The notes under the pieces are model-generated. The model was not told the DNA's origin and made no database searches. It worked only from the letters and a program-made list of their open reading frames with translations. A DNA stretch of 9,858 bases. Source: AV2 sp035637175 (lineage in GTDB: Bacteria > Verrucomicrobiota > Verrucomicrobiia > Limisphaerales > AV2). Position 1 is the first letter of the stretch. Every line of letters begins with the position of its first letter. The stretch is from assembly GCA_035637175.1 (NCBI GenBank), contig DASPXS010000451.1, positions 1 through 9,858 of the forward strand, read 5' to 3'. Of this stretch, positions 5,962-9,858 are shown in pieces. Both the position numbers and the translations under genes were made by a program.

Positions 5962-7431
5962 GTGACCTACTCCGAAGCCATCCAGTTCCTCTACGGCCTG
6001 CGCTGGTTCGGCCTGAAGCTCGGCCTGGAGAACACCTTCAAACTCGCAGCCCTGGCGGGTAACCCGCACGAAAAACTCCGCTTCATTCACGTCGCCGGCA
6101 CCAACGGCAAAGGTTCCACCTGCGCCATGCTCGAAAGCATCTATCGCGCGGCCGGCCTGCGCGTCGGCCTGTTTACCTCGCCGCACCTGGTATCTTTTCG
6201 CGAACGGATTCAGGTCAATCGCCAACTCATCGGCGAAGCGGACGTGGTGCGGTTGGTGAGCCATGTGCAGAGCCTGATGGTTCACTTCGAACCGGATCGT
6301 AGGGCAGGCTTCCAGCCTGCCGGTTCGGCGGGCATCCCTGCCCGCAGTTGTGCAACTGGCGGCCCGGATGCCGCCGCCACGGGCAGGCGGGACGCCTGCC
6401 CTACTTTCTTCGAGTTCGTCACCGTCATGGCCCTGCGTCATTTCGCCGAGCAACACTGCGACCTCGTGATCTGGGAGACCGGCTTGGGCGGGCGGCTCGA
6501 CGCGACGAACATCGTCACGCCGCTCGCCAGCGTCATCACCAATATCCAGTTCGACCACCAGAATTGGCTGGGCAACACCCTCGCTGAGATCGGCGCCGAA
6601 AAGGCCGGCATCATCAAACCCGGCGTGCCGGTCATCACTGCGACGGACGCGCCGGAAGCCCTGGAGGTCATCGAACGGATAGCGCGGGCGAAGAATGCGC
6701 CGCTGATCAAGCTGGGAGAGGCGTCCCGCTCGTCCGGGGCAAGCGGGACGCCTCCCCTGCCTTTGCTGGGCGAACACCAACGGCTCAACGCGGCGCTGGC
6801 GCTGGCGACTGTCAAAGCGTTGCAAGACAAAATCCCGGTAAGCGACGACATCATGCGCACGGGACTCGAGACGGTCCATTGGCCGGGACGACTGCAACTC
6901 GTCAAAACGCACTCCGGCCAGACCATCCTGCTCGACGGCGCGCACAATGCCGCCGGCGCGGAGGCGTTGCGCGACGCGCTGCGCAGCGAAGAAATCCGGG
7001 CGGCGATGAGCTCCTCGCCTGCGCAGTCGTCCACCGGAGCCGGCCGGCAGGTTGCCGGCGCCACGCTGATTCTGGGCGTGTTGGAAGACAAGGATTGGCA
7101 ACCGATCTGCGCATTCTTGGCGCCGCTGGCCGAACGCATTTTGCTCGTGCCGGTGCCCAGCGAACGGACGGCGTCGCCAGAAGCCCTGCGCGACGCGTGC
7201 CGGAAAGCCAACCGGTCGGCGCAAGTCATCGCTTGTCCTTCGCTCGCCGATGCGCTAAAGCAAGCAGCCAATGACCCGTTCGTTGTCGTCACCGGCTCGC
7301 TGTATCTGGTGGGCGAGGCAATGGAACTGCTCGGCTTGTCGCCGACGGCGCCCAGCGAACGCGCGTTGAATGAATGGACCGCGAGCAAAACACCAAATTC
7401 CAAACACCAAACACCAGAGAAAATCCAATGA
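5962..7431 (+). CDS. folC: Folylpolyglutamate synthase / dihydrofolate synthase with repeat insertions
   Basis: This 489-residue protein adds glutamate to (dihydro)pteroate or folate using ATP in the cytoplasm. The GTG start at 5962 gives the usual N-terminus MTYSEAIQFLYGL. Core motifs are the P-loop HVAGTNGKGST (43-53), TSPHLVSFRERI (72-83), FFEFVT (149-154), WETGLGGRLDATN (171-183), ITNIQFDHQ (with Asp198/His199), GAEKAGIIKPG (candidate carbamylated Lys214), LLGEHQRLNAA, LLDGAHN (323-329) and LILGVLEDKDW. All are intact, so the enzyme is probably active. At 489 residues it is well above the roughly 420-440 usual for bacterial FolC. The excess falls at repeat-derived stretches: residues 113-148, 253-265, probably about 350-366, and the tail after about 470. 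The gene ends in an ATGA overlap with the peptidase gene. Confidence 0.95.
   Translation: MTYSEAIQFLYGLRWFGLKLGLENTFKLAALAGNPHEKLRFIHVAGTNGKGSTCAMLESIYRAAGLRVGLFTSPHLVSFRERIQVNRQLIGEADVVRLVSHVQSLMVHFEPDRRAGFQPAGSAGIPARSCATGGPDAAATGRRDACPTFFEFVTVMALRHFAEQHCDLVIWETGLGGRLDATNIVTPLASVITNIQFDHQNWLGNTLAEIGAEKAGIIKPGVPVITATDAPEALEVIERIARAKNAPLIKLGEASRSSGASGTPPLPLLGEHQRLNAALALATVKALQDKIPVSDDIMRTGLETVHWPGRLQLVKTHSGQTILLDGAHNAAGAEALRDALRSEEIRAAMSSSPAQSSTGAGRQVAGATLILGVLEDKDWQPICAFLAPLAERILLVPVPSERTASPEALRDACRKANRSAQVIACPSLADALKQAANDPFVVVTGSLYLVGEAMELLGLSPTAPSERALNEWTASKTPNSKHQTPEKIQ
6299..6404. repeat. 106-bp palindromic element inserted in frame within folC
   Basis: The ends are perfect inverted copies: GTAGGGCAGGC (6299-6309) and GCCTGCCCTAC (6394-6404). 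Inside is a run of hairpins: 8-bp stem 6303-6310/6314-6321, 7-bp stem 6328-6334/6339-6345, 6-bp stem 6345-6350/6353-6358, 6-bp stem 6358-6363/6370-6375, and 9-bp stem 6381-6389/6393-6401. It is read through without a stop and encodes FolC residues 113-148 (RRAGFQPAG to RRDACPT), immediately before the conserved FFEFVT motif. No transposase is encoded, which fits a non-autonomous, REP- or MITE-like element. Confidence 0.9.
6718..6754. repeat. Second palindrome inside folC
   Basis: AGGCGTCCCGCT (6719-6730) is perfectly complementary to AGCGGGACGCCT (6742-6753). One more G-C pair lies outside, and the loop is 11 bases. It encodes Ser/Gly/Pro-rich FolC residues 253-265 (EASRSSGASGTPP), placed just before the conserved LLGEHQRLNAA. 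Its GGGACGCCT core also occurs near the end of the first element (GGGACGCCTGCCC), so the two may be related. Confidence 0.82.
7031..7061. repeat. Possible third palindromic remnant inside folC
   Basis: GCCGGCA (7043-7049) and TGCCGGC (7053-7059) form a 7-bp hairpin with a 3-base loop. It lies in a stretch encoding low-complexity SSSPAQSSTGAGRQVAG, between the DGAHN domain and the LILGVLEDKDW motif. FolC proteins usually have a short linker here. The boundaries are unclear and the GC-rich hairpin could be chance. Confidence 0.4.
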
Positions 7432-7522
7432 ACAAATTCCCAAGGCCCCGGCGGAATGGGAGCAACCCACTTGGAGCATGGAGCTTTTGGGGTATTTGGA
7501 GCTTGGAGCTTGGAGCTTTGGC
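7386..7522. repeat. Degenerate inverted repeat spanning the folC/peptidase junction
   Basis: The left arm contains AAACACCA three times (7388-7395, 7402-7409, 7409-7416). The right arm contains TTGGAGC four times (7471, 7496, 7503, 7510) plus TGGAGC at 7479. CCAAA/TCC words on the left mirror TTTGG/GGA words on the right. It looks like the CCAAACACC...TTGGAGCTTGG element I recall from verrucomicrobial and planctomycete genomes. It encodes the folC tail, contains the ATGA junction, and encodes the hydrophobic part of the next protein's signal peptide. Confidence 0.75.
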
Positions 7523-9668
7523 CTTGGCCGCCCTGTCTCTCAGCGGCTGCGTGACGGACAGTCCTCCCTCCGATTCCCCGGCGGCCCCGCTCACCTATCC
7601 CATCACCCGCAAAACCAACGTCGTCGATGTTTATCACGGCGTGAAGGTCGCCGATCCGTATCGCTGGTTGGAGGACGACAATTTGCCGGAAACCAAAGCG
7701 TGGGTCGAGGCACAGAACAAAGTGACCTTCGGTTACCTCCAGCAAATTCCCGAACTGCCGGCCATCAAGCAACGGCTGACCCGGCTGTGGAATTACGAGC
7801 GCTACGGCGTGCCATTCAAAGAGGCCGGCCGTTATTTCTTCACCCGGAACGACGGCCTGCAAAATCAAAGCGTGCTTTACACCCAGCCTTCGCTGGAGGC
7901 GGAGCCGACCGTGTTGCTCGATCCGAACAAGCTTTCGGCCGACGGCACGGTGGCGCTGGCCGGCTACGCGGTGTCCGAGGACGGCAATCTGCTGGCTTAC
8001 GCGCTGTCCAGCGCCGGCTCGGACTGGCAGGAGTGGCATGTGCGCGACATCCGCAGCGGACAGGATTTGTCCGACCTCGTCAAATGGTCGCGCTTCTCGG
8101 GCGCGTCGTGGACGAAGGATGGCAAAGGATTTTTTTACAGCCGTTTCGATGAACCGAAGAAGGAAAACGAATTCAAGGGCAGTCTCTATTTTCAAAAACT
8201 GTATTATCACCGGCTGGGCGCCCCGCAGTCCGAGGATGAGCTGGTCTATCATCGGCCGGACCAGAAGGAATGGGGCTTCTACGGCGGCGTCACCGACGAC
8301 GGGCGCTATTTGATTGTCGCGGTCACGCAGGGGACTGACACCCGGAACCGGGTTTTCTACAAGGACCTCCAGAAACTCGGCTCGACCGTGGTGGAATTGC
8401 TCAATGACTTCGACGCCGATTACACATTCATCGACAACGACGGGCCGGTGTTTTGGTTCCGCACCGACCTGAACGCGCCGCGGGGGCGCATCATCGCCAT
8501 CGACATTCGCAAACCGGAACGCGCGAACTGGAAGGAAATCATCCCTCAGGCGGCTGAAACGTTGCAAGGCGTCAACATGGTCAACGGCCAATTCATTGCG
8601 AACTATCTCAAGGACGCGCACAGCCGGGTGAAAATTTTCTCGCGGGACGGCGCGCTGGTGCGCGAGCTGGAGTTGCCGGGCATCGGCACGGCCGCCGGCT
8701 TCGGAGGCAAACGGTCGGACACGGAAACATTCTACAATTTCACCAGCTTCACCGTGCCAGGCACGATTTACCGGCTCGACCTGCGCGGCGCTCAAAGCAC
8801 GGTGTTCCGCGAGCCGAAGGTTGATTTCGATCCGCATGATTACGAGACGAAGCAGGTTTTTTATTCCGGCAATGACGGCACGCGCGTGCCGATGTTCGTC
8901 GCGCACAAGAAGGGGTTGAAGCTCAACGGCAGGAACCCGACGCTGCTCTACGGCTACGGCGGATTCAACATCAGTCTCACGCCGGGATTCTCGGTCGCGA
9001 ACCTGGTCTGGATGGAAATGGGCGGCGTTTATGCCATGCCCAATTTGCGGGGAGGCGGCGAATACGGCGAGGAATGGCACAAGGCCGGGATGAAATTGAA
9101 GAAGCAGAATGTGTTTGACGATTTCATCGCCGCGACCGAGTGGCTCATCGCCAACAAATACACCCGCCCGGACCGGCTGGCGATTTCCGGCGGCAGCAAC
9201 GGCGGGTTATTGGTCGGCGCGACCTTGAATCAGCGGCCCGACCTGTTCGGCGCGGCCTTGCCGGCGGTCGGCGTGATGGACATGCTGCGGTTCAACAAAT
9301 TCACCGCCGGCTGGGCCTGGACCTCCGATTACGGTTCGCCGGAAAATCCAGAGGAGTTCAAGGCGCTCGCCGCCTACTCGCCCCTGCAAAACATCAAACC
9401 GGGCGCGAAATATCCGGCGACACTCATCACGACCGCCGACCACGACGACCGCGTCGTGCCCGCGCACAGTTTCAAATACGCCGCGACGCTCCAATCCGCG
9501 CAGGCGGGCGATGCCCCGATTTTGATCCGCATCGAGACGCGCGCAGGCCACGGCGCGGGCAAGCCGATCAGCAAAATCATCGAGGAAGCGGCGCAGCGGT
9601 GGGCGTTTCTGATCCGGGAATTGAAGATGAAACCGCCAAAGGAATTCCAAATGATGAATTCCAAATGA
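7428..9668 (+). CDS. Prolyl oligopeptidase family serine peptidase (S9A), lipoprotein
   Basis: This 746-residue protein hydrolyses short peptides after proline. The ATG at 7428 is in an ATGA overlap with folC. The N-terminus has basic residues, a hydrophobic stretch (about 15-38) and a lipobox LSGC with Cys41, so it is probably an exported lipoprotein. YPITRKTNVVDVYHGVKVADPYRWLEDDN opens the S9A domain, followed by a beta-propeller (about 110-470). The C-terminal alpha/beta-hydrolase domain has GYGGFNIS, NLRGGGEYGEEWHKAG, nucleophile Ser590 in SGGSNGG, Asp673 in TADHDDRVVPAHS and His708 in AGHGAGKP, so the triad is complete. Arg675 corresponds to the known substrate-binding arginine. Glu27 within the hydrophobic stretch is odd, because that part comes from a repeat. 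The last residues (PKEFQMMNSK) also come from repeat sequence. Confidence 0.95.
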   Translation: MNKFPRPRRNGSNPLGAWSFWGIWSLELGALALAALSLSGCVTDSPPSDSPAAPLTYPITRKTNVVDVYHGVKVADPYRWLEDDNLPETKAWVEAQNKVTFGYLQQIPELPAIKQRLTRLWNYERYGVPFKEAGRYFFTRNDGLQNQSVLYTQPSLEAEPTVLLDPNKLSADGTVALAGYAVSEDGNLLAYALSSAGSDWQEWHVRDIRSGQDLSDLVKWSRFSGASWTKDGKGFFYSRFDEPKKENEFKGSLYFQKLYYHRLGAPQSEDELVYHRPDQKEWGFYGGVTDDGRYLIVAVTQGTDTRNRVFYKDLQKLGSTVVELLNDFDADYTFIDNDGPVFWFRTDLNAPRGRIIAIDIRKPERANWKEIIPQAAETLQGVNMVNGQFIANYLKDAHSRVKIFSRDGALVRELELPGIGTAAGFGGKRSDTETFYNFTSFTVPGTIYRLDLRGAQSTVFREPKVDFDPHDYETKQVFYSGNDGTRVPMFVAHKKGLKLNGRNPTLLYGYGGFNISLTPGFSVANLVWMEMGGVYAMPNLRGGGEYGEEWHKAGMKLKKQNVFDDFIAATEWLIANKYTRPDRLAISGGSNGGLLVGATLNQRPDLFGAALPAVGVMDMLRFNKFTAGWAWTSDYGSPENPEEFKALAAYSPLQNIKPGAKYPATLITTADHDDRVVPAHSFKYAATLQSAQAGDAPILIRIETRAGHGAGKPISKIIEEAAQRWAFLIRELKMKPPKEFQMMNSK

Positions 9669-9858
9669 CGAAAGAAATCCGAAGCACAATTGGCGAAGGG
9701 TGGTTGGAAAGAACCTGGACCAAATGCCGCGTGCGATTCTCCCTCTCCCCAGGGGAGAGGGCCGGGGTGAGGGGAAAGGAAACGTTCTCCAAACTTCGGT
9801 CGGTGATGCGCCATGGGCGTCTTCGTCACTTGGATTTCGTCATTCCATCGGATTTCGA
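9642..9858. repeat. Composite degenerate inverted-repeat region at the 3' end of the peptidase gene
   Basis: GAATTCCAAATGA occurs twice in tandem (9642-9654 and 9656-9668), the second copy ending with the peptidase stop codon. AATGACGAAAGAAATCCGAAG follows. Near the window end, GGATTTCGTCATT and CGGATTTCGA are imperfect reverse complements of it. A CCCTCTCCCC hairpin lies between. I recall this as a dispersed repeat type in PVC genomes. Apart from the peptidase tail, the 190 bp after 9668 hold no convincing gene. Confidence 0.65.
9741..9761. repeat. Perfect 10-bp hairpin (CCCTCTCCCC / GGGGAGAGGG)
   Basis: The two arms (9741-9750 and 9752-9761) are exact complements around a single A, so the folded loop would open a few pairs. 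It lies 73 bp after the peptidase stop. It could act as a transcript 3'-end stabiliser or weak terminator, but there is no T-run. It belongs by sequence to the common CTCTCCCC/GGGGAGAGG class of dispersed repeats. Confidence 0.7.

Noticed and set aside
6299..6404. folC as a pseudogene broken by an insertion
   Set aside because: The frame continues through the element and every downstream FolC motif is intact.
6438..9080. An 880-codon open frame on the minus strand across folC and the peptidase gene
   Set aside because: It is antisense to two genes with complete family motifs and intact catalytic residues. Its translation shows no recognisable domain and fits the shadow expected from GC-rich codon bias.
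9801..9858. Start of a further gene at the window end
   Set aside because: The short open frames from the ATGs here are made of the GGATTTCGTCATT-type repeat and show no coding signal.

Overview
The window reads as a stretch of a GC-rich Gram-negative bacterial chromosome, most likely from the Verrucomicrobiota or a close PVC relative. Three things point there: two lipopolysaccharide sugar genes, a kdsB-pyrG pair in the order I recall from chlamydiae, and abundant degenerate palindromic repeats of types I remember from verrucomicrobial and planctomycete genomes. The lineage is an inference, because no marker gene is present. All eight genes lie on the + strand, and four junctions use the ATGA stop-start overlap.

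Layout. Positions 1-537 hold the 3' part of a GmhB-type heptose bisphosphate phosphatase. It is ATGA-coupled to an ABC/AAA-type ATPase (534-1352). After a 75-bp gap come a small antitoxin-like protein (1428-1661), kdsB (1658-2428) and pyrG (2425-4038), each overlapping the next by 4 bp. A stand-alone nucleotidyltransferase (4055-4786) follows pyrG at 16 bp. A 253-bp intergenic region (4787-5039) holds a palindromic repeat. A membrane-anchored protein of unknown function (5040-5948) then leads into folC (5962-7431), which is ATGA-coupled to a lipoprotein prolyl oligopeptidase (7428-9668). The last 190 bp are repeat-derived and non-coding.

How the genes work together. GmhB makes a heptose precursor of the LPS inner core. 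KdsB activates KDO with CTP, and PyrG makes CTP, so the kdsB-pyrG coupling joins nucleotide supply to its LPS consumer. FolC (folate polyglutamylation) and the secreted peptidase are unrelated housekeeping and scavenging functions.

The most unusual signal is not a new gene cluster but repeats that have entered coding sequence. folC carries a 106-bp multi-hairpin element with perfect 11-bp inverted termini that is read through in frame, a second palindrome encoding about 13 residues, and possibly a third. The folC/peptidase junction lies inside another repeat that supplies the folC tail, the peptidase start codon and much of its lipoprotein signal peptide. A fourth repeat type supplies the peptidase C-terminus and stop codon. 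I see no CRISPR array, RNA gene, transposase or complete defence system.
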